The position numbers and the translations under genes were made by a program. A stretch of 64,000 bases of DNA. It comes from Hyperoodon ampullatus (lineage: Eukaryota > Chordata > Mammalia > Artiodactyla > Ziphiidae). Each line of letters starts with the position of its first letter. Position 1 is the stretch's first letter. The stretch spans positions 162,939,353-163,003,352 of the forward strand of contig OX457058.1 in NCBI GenBank assembly GCA_949752795.1, written 5' to 3'. Of the stretch, positions 35,656-48,869 are shown one piece after another. The notes under the pieces were generated by a model. The model saw only the letters and a program-made list of their open reading frames with translations. It made no database searches and was not told the DNA's origin.

Positions 35656-38600
35656 GGATCAGATTTAACATTGTAAATGGGAGTAACCAAGGAAACTAAA
35701 CACCATTGTAAACTTGTCATCCTAAGGCTATAATGTGTGAGGAGAACGCATAGATGTTAGTAACAGGAAAGGTTAATGTTTGACAAATATCTATTTGCTC
35801 TGTGTAATTGCAAATTTGCCAGGCAGGGTCCACTAGTACTGGTTAGCAGATTCTATGTTTGTCACATCTAGCCTGAAATCATTAAGAGCTGGTGTATATT
35901 CTCTATTTCTTTGTTATTGCAAGATGGAGGAAGAGCATATGATCGGCAGTAAATTTATATGAGAAGTAAACCTGTGTTTTTTTAAGTCACCAAGATATCA
36001 CGGATTTACAGTTATATCAGCCTGGTTATGATATAGGTTTATAATGTGAGTAAAAATAATGCATTCTCACTATAAAAGAGATTCTCTTTGTTGAAAAAAA
36101 AAATATATATATATATAGAGAGAAGGAAATTAAGATTAGATGAGTATTATGTTTACCTTATTGCACTTTCTTCCAGTATTTGAATCTATATACTAAATTA
36201 AAAATACAGTTGTTCTTAACTGTTACACACTCACAGAGACACACATATGAGATCACAAAATGCACATACAAACACACACATATCTTGTGTACTTACATTT
36301 AAATACATAACATTGCTTACTGTATTTGATTTCATATCATTATATTCTTCAGAAGTGTAATTGAATGATAAGGATAGATAGTCCTAAGAAAGTCTAAACC
36401 CCATTGTTTTATACTTATGTTGTTTCCTACATTATGTTAATTATAAAAATTATCTGAAAGAAACATACATATCACTGACAAGACCACATTACCAGTTCAC
36501 TCCTTTAATATCCAGGATGTCATTGTTGCTTGTGTTCATCTAGCCTTATCATAGGTAGGAATGCTAAAGACACTTCACTGATTTCAAAATATTTTTTAAA
36601 ATGTGAACAATTATGTACATTTGTACTCTGCAATTGGAAATATTAATAAATTAATTCCACATGTTTAATAATATTTAATGGTTTTAATACAATATTTTTA
36701 TAATTAAATATCATAAAGTACTACTGTAAAAGTTCAGTATTAATATTTTCTTTAAATTGAAACATGAATGTCTTATTTTATATTGATAGCCAGATCTTAT
36801 ATACTGATGGAAAATTTTCAATTGTAAGAAAATATACAAAGTTGAATCTTTATCTGTTTTCAGTTTCTGCCTTTTAGCCAGAAAAGCACAATACAGAAAA
36901 AAATATCTTTCAAAATGGATTGTTAATAAGTGTATTATGTTAGTTGATGACCCATTCACTATCTGAATTTGCATCAAATGTGTTTCGCCACATCAATACT
37001 TTCCAAATTTTCTTCAAAATGTATTTATTTTTCTTTGTTTTCAATATTGTAATTGGCAACAACATTTATTTCTTCAAATACTGATACATTGAAATTTTAC
37101 AACCTACATTTTAAGATTTTTTGTTTTGTTTGGTTTTGACTTCAAACATTTTACATCATACTTTATTTCAAAATCCAAGTATTGGCTATTTTGAGAAATT
37201 TTTCCATTTCTAGAATTTTGAAATGCTCATGAAAATTTCTCCAATAATTACTATATTCATTCAAATATGACAGAGATTTGTAGTGGGCTTTTCATATGCA
37301 TGTAGTTCTTTAGGAAAGGAGGTTCATTTTTAAAGTTACTCATACTTACCAGCATGTATATCAATTTTTCTTAAATTCATTTCAAGTACAAATGTAACTA
37401 ATATCACAATTGTGTGTTTATGTCTGTGAAATGATTTTAAAAATGTAGTTCAGTGAAAGATAGAGTTGATTAAATATATCTTTTTGAAAAAAAAAGATTC
37501 TATGATATGTTGTGCCACAATTTAAAATTTCAGCATATAAATATGACTGGCTCTTTTCCAAACATGTGACAATTCACTTTAATGACAAAGCAGCTTGGAT
37601 GCTTAAAATCTCCTATATGAGGTAATAACAGAAATTTAGGATAAAAATTAAATAATCAGAGAGACCACTATTAAATAAAAAAATAAATGAAATCCTCCAG
37701 TTAAATCTCAAATCTAATTATTGAAACTAAATTTGGTGCAGAGAAACTGAGCTAGTTGTCAGAAGACAGAACTGCACACAATTTGATTTACAGTTGACTG
37801 AAGTTTCATTTTAAAGTTTAGTTACTTGGATTTCACATATGCAGTATACATAGCATATATAAACAGTATATTTCAAAGTGTCTGACATGGTGTTACCAGT
37901 TGTAAATGTAACTATAAATTTATCGTTTGATGCATCCTATATTATATCTTATTTAGAGGAGGTAAATTCAAGATATTTTTATATTTATTATAATATCATT
38001 AAAATAAAAAACAAACTAAATATAATTCACCCATTTATTAATTTAATTATAAATGGATTACCAAAGTGATTGATGTAAATTAACTATTAGGGAAAAAAAG
38101 TTATCCCAGCTGTACACACTTTTATCCTCTACACAAAAATTTCCAAGTATAAGCACTATGGCCATAATGGTGGCTGCTCTCCTTTCTCAGGCTCTGGATA
38201 TGTCTGCTTAGCCTTATCTTCACTAACCACGAAAGGAATCATCTAGCCTTCTCTGATTTTTAAAGGTGAAATAACTCACTTACTGTAGGGCTTCTGCATC
38301 TCTCGACCCTTATCCACCTAAAAAACGGGTGTGACTTGGAGTTAGAAAAAATAGATACCAATATTTCCTCATTTGTTCTTCTGAATCATATGAGAAGAAG
38401 ATTTCAGCTGCATTTGAAAGATTGATAAACTGATTTCAAGATAACCACGAGGCAGACATTTAAACCATAAATAATACTCTCACCCAGAATTCATGCTTCT
38501 AAATATTTTCTCTCTGGGGTACTTCTCTCTCAGAACAGTATACAGTAACATCTCTTTTAAGATAACTGTAATTTGTGCATACACTAACACTAAAAATATT

Positions 38601-39270
38601 GATAACCAATTTCATAACTAATTAGATTTTTAGTGTCTTTGGCTGTTGACTTATAAGGCACAGGCAGCTTAAAGTTTACAGGTAAGGATTCCTGGAAGGT
38701 CACCTGGCTAGGTTTGTGCCATGGAGGTGTTGCATGGAGATGTTGAACCCCTATAGAGGCGGTGGGAATACATGTGTGTAATTTTTCCCCAAACGGCTAT
38801 TGAATTCAATTCTATTTTGGTAGATGCGGAACATAATGTAACGCTTTATAATTAGATGAATAGAGATAGAGAGAGATGAGTATGATAGAGAGAGAGATAG
38901 TTAGAGAATGGACTCAGATGAAGAATGCCTCATTTGTGTGCCAGCAAGTTGTTTACCTTGCTTTTTATAATAGGACTATGAAGCCTATGATATGATGGAT
39001 GCAAAAGTAATCTAATACTAGTGACTCAAATGGCACATCCTTGTTTAAATAACCCTCATCTGGTCTGGCACCTCTTCTAAAACAAATGGGGAAAAATAAG
39101 ATAATCAACCTCCTGGTTGTCATAATAATGTATTTATCTATGCATCTAACCATTCTTTCTTAAGAAAGAACAGTATTTGATCCAGCCTTCTGACCAGTTG
39201 CAACAATATTTTTACTCATATTTTATATGTATTTTTCTCTAATAGACGGTATATTTTGAAGCTTCCGTAC
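35656..39270. other. Long unassigned AT-rich stretch
   Basis: About 3.6 kb without a recognised gene. It holds a small (AT)n at 36103-36116 and a GATA/GAGA-rich patch at 38860-38906. The region 36560-37050 is especially AT-rich with A and T runs. Confidence 0.45.
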
Positions 39271-39440
39271 TGAAATAAAAAGAGTCCTGGATTTGGAGAA
39301 GGACATCCAGGATTTGAATCTCTGTTCTAGCAGTTCTCAGTGGTCTGCCTTTGGGCAAGTCTATGATATCCAGTTTCTTCATCTCTCATTGCTGTAAAGG
39401 CAAAATAAGGTAATATACATGACAGGTACATGCACATCTT
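39271..39440 (+). mobile_element. MIR relic
   Basis: The text 'agagtcctggatttggagaa', 'ccaggatttgaatctctgtt' and 'ctttgggcaagtctatgata...cagtttcttcatctctcatt' follow the MIR head and core in order. Confidence 0.78.
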
Positions 39441-41099
39441 TTATGGAAGGGAGGAAGAATTTCAATTATATAATGGGTTTTAAATTAACAAGCTGTAAAC
39501 TTGATAACACTTTGTACTTCCTTTGGTCACTATGTGTTTGTCTTTCCCTAACCAACCAGTAACTGTCATATGAGAGGTTGAAGAAAAAATAAACTTGCAT
39601 TTCTTTTTTATTCACATGGCTCTTGTATTTAAGAGGTAAGAAATAATTGTTTCAAGTCATTGCCTCTTTGGCATTTTACAGTATAGCATGGTTCCATTTG
39701 AGCTTGGTGCAGTGGAAGGTGTTAGCAGTCTTAGTACATGGTTTTACTTCTTAAATGAAACTGATCTATGGCATCAAGACCAGTTTTTCTAGTTAAAACA
39801 AAGAAAAAGGAAAAGAAAGAATAAAGAAGGAAGAGAGATAGGAAGGAAAGAAAGAAAGAGGAAAAGAAAAAGTGTGAAACACTGAATCTTGATCTACGAG
39901 ACTAATACTGGAAAAAACATCATAAAATAAAGAGAAAACAATATTGCCTTTAATTGCACCTGAGGATTGTTTTAATGCCCAAAAAAATGTACGCACAGAA
40001 ACAAAATATAAAAAACAGCAAAACACCCACACAAACGTTTGACAGACTTTGACTAAGGGGGAAAACAACTCTGAAACAGATGTTTCTTTTCCCCCTTTTG
40101 CACAAACATTTTACTGAAATTCTTCACACCAGATTTTACTAATTAATCTGGAAAAGGGAGTGACGGATGCTGCTGATGCTAATCATAGGAAACAGACACC
40201 AAACTGCGGTCAATTTTTCCTATCTCTGACAGCAGCATCTGGCTCCTTGGCAGGCTCTGTCAACCTTTGCATTGATGTCCTAGGAGCTGCCTCAGGTCTG
40301 TCAGTTTCCTGGGATGTCGCCACTGGGCTGAGGTTCACCACAATTATTTTATTTTTTTGTTGGTCACACGGAGTCTTGAAGAAATTCTTCCTTTTGTTTC
40401 TGTAATGGAAATACCATACACCAAAGTCAACCCCACAAAGTTTTTCTGTAATCCTGAGATGTCTTTATAGGTGTTTTACTTTATAAGGTTGAATATCATC
40501 TTAGATATACTTGAATTTTAGCCTAGAAGGAATGGCCAAATGGAGGAGAGTCAAATACCTCTTAAAGCAAAGCAAGACATTATTTAGAGGATCATATATT
40601 ATGGGTCCACTGACATAAAACTAAGCTAAGGAAGGTTAGGAAGAAAGGGAGGAAGAGCTCCTAAATTAAGAGCCTCATTACTAGATTGCATTGTTAAGAA
40701 AAAAGAGAACAATCCCCAAAAGAAGTCAGACACCGTTGACCAAAAATTTTAAACCTAATACAGAGGAGAAAAGGGAATACAGAAATTATTACTCTTCTAA
40801 ATTTCAGAATGTATAAATTATAAATAAATTAATATAATTTTGGAACCTCAGAATGTTCTGAGGGGAAAGCTGTGTGTCACAAGTTGCACTGTAATATTTT
40901 AGTAGCCATCATCTTAAGAAGCTTGCATTTGTTGTGTATTTTGTATCATATATTTAATTTACATAATTGTGTAATGATCAGAGCCCTGTCGGTGTTCTCT
41001 GGTAAGAAAAATAGGATGACTTAAAGGGTAATTGGTTGTTAAAAATATTAATATTCTCACTTCAAGGAATATTTTTGCTTTTAACTTCAAAATGTGAAA
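39441..41099. other. Unassigned sequence with purine-rich tract
   Basis: No gene was recognised. The + strand is purine-rich at 39795-39872 and uninterrupted homopurine at 39840-39872 (GGAA/GAAA units). The ORF at 40160-40405 has no known domain and is not supported as a gene. Confidence 0.45.
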
Positions 41100-41701
41100 A
41101 TGCTCTTTAAAGGGGATTATTTTGTCTTTTTAATAGTAAAATACACATATTTCATATTACAAGACATTCAAACTGTATTGAAAAATGTAAAAATGGAACA
41201 TCCCCCATTTTCTTTTCCTCATAAAATCCTCTCTGAAGAGACATCCCCTCTTAAAGGACTGGTCAATATGCATTTATATGTGTGCATTTGACACAAAAAC
41301 TCCTTTTTTAAACAAATAGTATCATGATACATGTGTTCTGAGACTTGGTTTTATGCTCAACAATATATTCTAGAAACATTTCAATGACAAATCACAAAGA
41401 CTTCATTATTTTTAATGGTTGCATCACGTTCAATATTATAAAGATTTTAAAATATATAATACACAATTTCCCCTTTTAATGGACATTTAGTTTGTTTCCA
41501 GCATTTCAAAATTATGAGACAATATCACAATAAACCTCATATTTATACTATTGTCCACATATGAAAATATTTATCAAGGATAAGAAAATATTTATCAAGG
41601 ATTAGATAAAGTTTCTGAATTTAAGGAGGGATTCATTTAAAGTTTTGGTATATATTACCAAGTCGGCTCATTCATTAACCTTTGCTAATATACATTCCAT
41701 C

Positions 41702-41714
41702 AACAGTAGAGGAG
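41702..41714. repeat. Left target-site duplication AACAGTAGAGGAG
   Basis: A 13-bp repeat, identical to 41955-41967. Confidence 0.95.
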
Positions 41715-41911
41715 GGCTTCCCTGGTGGTGCAGTGGTTGAGAGTCCGCCTGCCTATGCAGGGGACATGGGCTCGTGCCCCAGTCTGGGAAGATCCCACAT
41801 GCCGCGGAGCAGCTGGGCCCGTGAGCCATGGCCGCTGAGCCTGCACGTCTAGAGCCTGTGCTCCGCAACGGGAGAGGCCACAACAGTGAGAGGTCTGCGT
41901 ACCGCAAAAAG

Positions 41912-41944
<33 letters not shown>

Positions 41945-41954
41945 AAACAAAAAA
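41715..41954 (+). mobile_element. CHR-type SINE (short form) with 13-bp duplication
   Basis: A complete copy, 'ggcttccctggtggtgcagt' to 'ctgcgtaccgc', with an A-rich tail of more than 40 bp with a few interruptions. The perfect 13-bp duplication (41702-41714 and 41955-41967) is of ancient L1 sequence, so this SINE landed in the minus-strand L1 relic. Confidence 0.97.
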
Positions 41955-42690
41955 AACAGTAGAGGAGTGTTCTTATTTCCTCACATCATTTTTCAGCTCT
42001 TTAAAATTATTATCTAATATAATGTATAATTATGGATTATTTTGTTTTCCTGATTCTAAATAAAGATATGTTTTGTGGTTTTATTGTCACTTGTATTTAT
42101 TAAATGTTTATTGACTGATTAAATGTTATATTAATACTTTATTGGAGTATATGAATTTTCCTAGTTATATATTAGAATGCTATATATTCTGCATAATAAT
42201 TATTTTTATTAAATATGGTACAAATTATTTTTTCAAACTGTAATTTATATTTTAATGTTTTAAAAATCTATTATAATTAAAATTTAAACATTGATATAGT
42301 CAAATCTGTTGGTTAATTCCTTCATGGCTTTTGGTTTTGTTTCTTTTTAGGAAGAATTTCCACAATCCAATATTACCTAAACTTTTATTTAATATTTTTC
42401 TTTAAGAGTTGTTTGATTTTAGTTCTTTAAACTATTAGGTGTTTATTGTTTTGTATAACATGAGGTGTGGTTCTATCTCAATTATTTTCCTTCATTATAG
42501 ACAATTTTTCATTGATTAAGCAATAATTTCTCAAATTTGAAATTCTATCTTAAGTAACTTTCTTTAAACAAGTCGATTGCTTTACTCCATTCTGTTTTAT
42601 TTGTTGATTTTGCTATTACTGTACCCCAAAATGATAAATAGCATAATTTTATAGAGATACCTAGTTTATAATTGACTTAAATAAAATATA

Positions 42691-43795
42691 GTTTCTGTCA
42701 AAAATAATTATCCATTTTCCCTATTTTTTATTTAAATTAAAATAAGAAGGAAAAAACTAGCTTGTAAAATGTCCTATAAGCCTGTATCTTCAAAAATATC
42801 ATCCATTTTGAGAGAAGTGCCATTATTTCATCCAGAACGGTGAAATTAGAGATGGTGGAATAGACGTGGGTAAACTAAAATCAGTATAGCTTTCTTTTGT
42901 CATTAAGCAGAATCATTTCTAGTAAGCCAAGGAAATCATGGATATACCCTGAGTTATCCTGAGTAATTTGAAAGCCAATCTGTTGACTTTCTGGAATTTT
43001 CTGTGCAAGCATACATGGTTTCCTCAATTGCCATATTTCAAACTAGGTATACTGAACTATTTATGCGTCTTTTGTGAAAGATCTACAAAGTAACTGTGGA
43101 GTCAGACAACTATTGTCATTTCATCAGTGATGAAATTTCTCTTTGGGTAACTCTTGGCTGAGAAGAAACTTCAGTGAATATTATTTATGTGTGTAAGTAT
43201 GCCAGAGAGAGATCCAAAATACATCCCCACTTATCACACACCATTAAGAGCAAAAAGAAAACACAAACCATTTAGATAAATTGCCTTATATACCTTAGAG
43301 GACTCTGTTTAGAATAATATATATTTATTGGGATGATTGTGTTACATCAGTCAAAACTAAATAAGACTAGTACTGTCAGGGAATTTTCATTCAGGTTTTC
43401 CATTCCTTGATGCGTTCCTTTGAAACACATTAACTGAATATGAGTGATAATGCCATCAGGTAGTTATCAGGATTAACAGACAGCTGAGAAAATTTGCATG
43501 GAGAAGAAAAAGCTAAGGAGGTCAATATTGAAGGTTGTAGTATGTTTTTTGGGTTTTAGGAAGATCTTGGGATATGCACATTTTCAACATTAACTGCTCA
43601 ATAGCCCAAGGGAAATCTGGAAAAAGAAGTTACTAAAGCTATTAGAAAAAAGGTAATGAGAGGCTAGTACATGGGCACCCTATACTGATAATCTGCTCAG
43701 ACGACAGACATTGTTTGCTACATCCAGAAGCAGAAATATATGTATGTTTGAATTTCATATAAAGCTGAGCACCTCAACATGCTTTTGTATTAACT
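42691..43795. other. Unassigned sequence
   Basis: No gene or named repeat was recognised. Confidence 0.4.
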
Positions 43796-44329
43796 TCCTA
43801 TTGTTGCTGTAAAAAATCACTTCAAACATAGTGGCTTAAGCAACACATATTATCTTACAATTCTGGAAGTCAGAAGTGCAAAATGGTTCACATGGGGCTA
43901 AGATCACGATGTTGGCAGAGTAGCATTCCTTCTGGCGGGTCTAGGGGGGAATCTGTTTGTCTGTTTTCCTTTTCCAGCTGCTAGAAGCCTGCGTCTTTGG
44001 CTCACGGCCCTTTGCTCCGTTAGCAAATTCAGCAAGTGCATATCTCCGGACTGTGCTTCCGCCCTGACACCCCCTTTCCCTCTGCTTACTTTATTACATC
44101 TCCTCTGATTTTGACTCTTCTACTTTCTTCTTTCAACTATAGGGACCCTGGTGATTATATCTGGTATACATGTACACTCCAAAATAATCTCCTCATTCCT
44201 ATCTCAAGATCCTTAATGTACATCCACGAAGTCCCTTTAGCCATGTAAAGTATCATATTCCCTGGTTCCAGGTATTAAGATTTAGACATCTCTGGGGGCG
44301 GGCGGGGGCATCAATCTGCTTGCCAAACA
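43796..44329 (-). mobile_element. MLT1-like LTR, minus strand
   Basis: Read on +, it opens 'tgtattaacttcctattgtt', with 'cttacaattctggaagtcag', 'ctgctagaagcctgcgtctt' and 'ctcaagatccttaatgtaca', and ends 'atctgcttgccaaaca'. This fits the reverse of a MaLR-type LTR. A G-rich motif lies at 44294-44308. Confidence 0.72.
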
Positions 44330-44590
44330 AGTCTACTTTCTGATTATATCAGCCAAATCTAGCTTCAGTTATTTGCAATCAAAAACTGTAACTGAAACTC
44401 CGGGGTTTCTAAAAGAGTGCTCAATGTACCCAAAGACCACTTTAGACCCACTGAGCAGGATTGTTTGAAAGTGAACCAGTGGACCTGCATTTATTGCAAG
44501 GTAATTCTGCTGCACAGTAAATATCTGAATCCATGATTTAATGTTACATTAAATTCAATTTGTATTCCCAGTTTAAAACAGGGAGGTTTA

Positions 44591-44852
44591 GGAGGCAGTG
44601 TAGTTTAATAGAAAAAAACCCTGGGCTTTGGAACCAGAATTTTAATTTCAGGTTTCATTATTTTTAGCCATAATCCTCAGCTCTAACCATTCACACAAGA
44701 TTGATCAAATCCTTTTTTCCTCTAAGAGTAGTTTTCTCATCCATAATCTGGAGCAATATCACCTATTTCAATAGACTAATAAAAAGGTGAAATAAGATAT
44801 TTATGTAATGTATAATAGTGCCTAGAACATGGTAGGTGTAAGAAAAAAGTTT
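44591..44852 (+). mobile_element. MIR, nearly complete
   Basis: Head 'ggaggcagtgtagtttaata...ccctgggctttggaaccaga', core 'taagagtagttttctcatcc', and 3' end 'gaaataagatatttatgtaa...gtgcctagaacatggtaggt'. The order and spacing match MIR. Confidence 0.8.
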
Positions 44853-46584
44853 CTTAACAAAATGCAGCACCATGCATATATCTATAAAAAAATACCCATT
44901 AACTTAATATACTCTATTAATACTTTTACCTTTCCAAGATTTTGCATTTCCTAATTTTCCTTTAGTCAGCCTGGAGCTGTCGGGATTATTTCAACCCCTC
45001 CTTCCTGTCCAGATGTTCTTTCTCTCCACATTTTCACTTCAACAACTTCAGGATGCAGCCTCTGTTGCCTGTTGACTTTTGTTCAGGGTTTTTGATTAAG
45101 AGGTTGTGGCATGTTAATCTCTGTAATGCATTTCTCTGTGGACTTTTCGAGTCAGCCCCTCTTTCATCTGGACCTCCTTTAGCCTTCAAAGGCACCATTC
45201 AGGTCCAAATCTAAGGTAGGTTTAAGGCCTGGAATAAATCACATTGGGAGGCCCCTTCCTGTCTGGTTAAAAGGAGAAAAGGAGAGGTGATAAGACAGAA
45301 AGAGAAGGGTCCCTCCACTTGAAAAACATGAAGGCAAAGGCAGGGATGCCCCAGGTATCTGGTTTCTGTGCTCTTTAAAATTTGTGAGATGATTGTATGT
45401 ATTTTCTGTTGGGTTCATTGAGTTTCAGAACTATGTAATCGACAAATATTTTAATAAATAACTAAATAGTATTGCACACCTTCTAGTGGCATTTCTAGAG
45501 AATTGTCAATAAATTTCATGTTTTTCCTCCAAAAATTATTACCTAGCAAATCCTAAATGATTATCATTACTAAAAAAACTGACATACATATTTACAGTTT
45601 GCATCAGATGAGATTATTTTAAAGAGTAACTAAACTATAATAGCATTGGAAAAGAGACTCAAACACAGTGCAATAATATAACCAGAAAAATAAGTAAAAC
45701 ATCTGGTCAACCAGCTATATTTTGATGTATATAAACCATGAAATTGAATTGACTAATTTTTATGAGTGATATTTTTTCTCTCTCTGCTTAAAAAATATTG
45801 ATCATAAATCCACTTGTTTAGGAAGGTAGATTTTCTATTTTCTTTGCAATATATTTGTATATAGATCTTAGTCTCTGTGCCTCAGTTCTGGGATGGGAGT
45901 GATACCCTCTCAAGTGGGTCACTCCAGTGCACTGCTGAGAATTTTGAGCTCAGATTTAAATAACAGAATATCAGATATACCCACCAAAATTCACTCATTA
46001 AAAACACTTACTAATTTATTTGAACAATATATTACCAAAGTCAATCTCTTTGTTCCTGTACAAACAACAATCTAAACAAACTTCTAAAAAAATCAGGATA
46101 CCCTCATTCCCTTCAACTGTTGCTCAGTGGAAATTAATAGATGTTCTTTTTGGTCAACATTTATAGAAGTATCCATTTTAAATTCTCTGATTAACTAGCT
46201 CTATTTTCATTATCCTTATATATAGCTGAAATACACACCAAGTACTACCAGAGATTTTAAACTTTGTCCCTCAGTTTCTTACCCTCTGAAGAACTGACAC
46301 AAATTAATCATTCCCACTTCCTGAAAGGACAGATGCCACTTCTTTTAACTTTTCTTCTTAAAACTTTTTGAAAAATTGAAAATGGAGCTGATAAACTAAT
46401 GTAAGCATATATTAAAAACATACAAATTCATTAGAGATAAATATAAACTTGGCAGTGATTCATGCTTTGAATATTCTCTCTCCTTTTACAAGCTACCCCT
46501 CCATCCATTTTTCTAGAATATATGGTAATCAAGATATAATTTTAAAGACCCAATGAATTCTTTCCTCAAACTCATGTTGTTTTG
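44853..46584. other. Unassigned sequence
   Basis: No gene was recognised. The block 44930-45330 is richer in GC but shows no known repeat or coding motif. Confidence 0.4.
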
Positions 46585-46690
46585 CTTCCTTTTAAATTAT
46601 TAAGTATTAAGCACCTGCCATATGCCCAAGATAGTATGGGAGACACAAAAAGTCACAAACAAGTTTCTTTCTCGGATTCACTTTCCTAGT
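46585..46690 (-). mobile_element. L2 3'-end relic, minus strand
   Basis: The text 'attaagcacctgccatatgcccaagatagtatgggagacac' pattern resembles the reverse L2 3' end ('gagcacctactatgtgcc'). Confidence 0.55.
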
Positions 46691-46820
46691 GAATATGAGC
46701 AGAAGTTTGATGTGAGTGGTGTCCATTAGCAAAAAGGAGGTTTAGCAAAGAAGAGAAAGGGCCCTAAGAAGAAGAACATCTCCCACTTTATATTTCACTG
46801 CAGTGAAACAGGCAGAAATA

Positions 46821-46821
<1 letters not shown>

Positions 46822-46878
<57 letters not shown>
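46822..46878. repeat. (TG)n microsatellite, about 28 units
   Basis: 57 bp of uninterrupted TG, likely polymorphic in length. The 'CVCVCV' translation is an artefact. Confidence 0.98.
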
Positions 46879-46880
<2 letters not shown>

Positions 46881-48869
46881 CTGGCATATCCTTTCCCCTA
46901 AAGCTGGGAGAAAGGCATTCTATTAAGTGTCACCCTCATATTGGAGGGGTGACAAATGAAAGGAGGGAGCTGGGACCATCAGGCAAGGTACAGGTGGTTT
47001 GTTTGTTTGGGATGAAAGTAGCAGGTGTTGGCAGCTATATTGGACTGGTGAGGGAGGGAAGGGGTAGTGAACTGCAAAGTACCAGTCTTCTGGGGAGGGT
47101 GGTCAAGCAAGAGGAAGATCTGACAGTGGTACCAGGGAGAAGACATCTGTATCTCATATGTTTCTTGTGTGCATTTGAAGTTATATTTTAGCATATAATT
47201 CATTGAAAAATGCAGTATAAGGTTGGCATTCATGGATTTAAGAGTTTACATAGATGCCAAGGGTCTACTCTACTAGATTTTATGCCTGTCTCTCAAATAG
47301 TCTTTGAAAAGTAGGTACACAAGCCCATCAGATGGATTTCTAAATTTGATTAAAATGTAATCTGTCATTCCTATTACTTTGTAAAATTTCCACAGACATG
47401 AATTTATACATTTTTTTCTGCCACAAACTCATTTTTAAGAGACAGAAACAAATTTGTCAACACTTTTTGAATGAAAGAAGAAATAAAAAATGCATTACCC
47501 TTAACACGATGGTGAAAAATGAATGTGAAGGAAAAAGTGAAATACGAGAATACGTTGTAACTGTAGTTGGGAAAGAAAAAGATGAAAGTGTTGAAAAATA
47601 ATAGCATACTCAAGATTTGAGATCTCAGTGATGCATCCTATATTTCCAAGTAGTGGAAACTGCTTTGGTGCTGGCAGCAATAACTGGGCTTTCTGATATT
47701 TGTTGAGCAATTACTGGGAGCTGAAAAAATCAGAGGCATGTAAAGTCATCTTACAGCTGACTTGTTCTGCAAAGTTCAGAGATGTGAAGGGTGAGAGCCA
47801 TGCCTGGCAAGGAATAACAGAAATTCAACAGGTTATAAAAAAGGCTGCCACCCACTGCTGCCTATTAAGTAAGTGTTACAATATTAGCAGGGGCACCTGG
47901 GTTTTATTCAAAGTGGGGGAGAGAAAACTGAATCCTGGCAAATCAATGCAACAGTCATGCTGAAAATGTAAACACACGTACAAATATATACACACACACA
48001 CATACATATATATCACATATAAATTTTTTCATTTGTTTCTCTTCAGGCAAATTAGAGTGTGGACTTCCCAGCTAATGACCCTTATCCTGACTGCCTTTGC
48101 AATAACTTACAGGTGACTTTTTTTTTCCCTGCCAGTTCTGTTCTGTGTTTAAACCAAAAAGGCAGATCACCCATTTGTATCAAATTAAGCATGACAGTTT
48201 GGGGAGTGGGTTATGGACCTCTATGAAAGGGACAAAAAACTCAAGCTGTTGTATTTCATTACCAACACCATTTTCAGTTCTGGAGGTGAGGGCTTTTGCA
48301 GTTTTTAATTTCTAGCAATCCTATTTGCCTCATTGTGAAGAATTCAGAGAAATTTACCTCACAGTCGTTTAAAGGGATTGTAAAATGTATACCTTCCATA
48401 TGCATCTGTTCTCTGAATTTAGAAGAGCAAAGTAAAAGACAAAAAAAAAAAAGAGACAAAAAAAACAGTGCAAATGACAACCAAAATCATAGTATGTGAA
48501 ACAGCTGTAGTCATTCTGCAAATGATAGAATTGTTTTCTTTCCACCATTGAGCAGTTGATTTTGAATGCCCTGTGACGTTATAGATATATGTGATTAACT
48601 AGTGTTGTCAGGATCTTCTCTTTCTGGAGTTGGATGTATTACTTCCTTTGTTTCTGGGCACTTGGACTTTTACCAGGTTGGTGCTAGAGCACCCAGTACA
48701 TAGCAGGCCTTCCCAGCTCTATGTAATATATGCAGCCTCTACCAGAGCCAGTATTTTGTTTCAAAAGGTAATGTGTTTGCCCAGGAGAGCAGAGCTTTGC
48801 CACATAATCTTTAAAATTTTACATAACTTTTATTTAGTATGTTGATCTGTTATAAAAATGGCTGGTTCA
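46879..48869. other. Unassigned sequence
   Basis: No gene was recognised. A CA/TA-rich patch lies at about 47972-48017. The ORFs at 47398-47601 and 47700-47963 have no known domain. Confidence 0.4.

Larger units (their letters stand above)
41100..42690 (-). mobile_element. Ancient L1 (L1ME-type), minus strand, split by a SINE
   Basis: Read on +, 41150-41560 follows the reverse of an L1ME 3'UTR and ORF2 end ('ttaatggacatttagtttgtttcc'). After the SINE, 41968-42690 follows reverse ORF2 ('gtcaaatctgttggttaatt', 'cttcatggcttttggtttt', 'ctccattctgttttatttgt', 'catttt...atagagatacc'). The order is consistent throughout. It is heavily mutated and no frame survives. Confidence 0.75.

Noticed and set aside
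40160..40405. 81-codon open frame in moderate-GC DNA as a small gene
   Set aside because: No start context, domain, splice signals or homologue recognised; chance is adequate.
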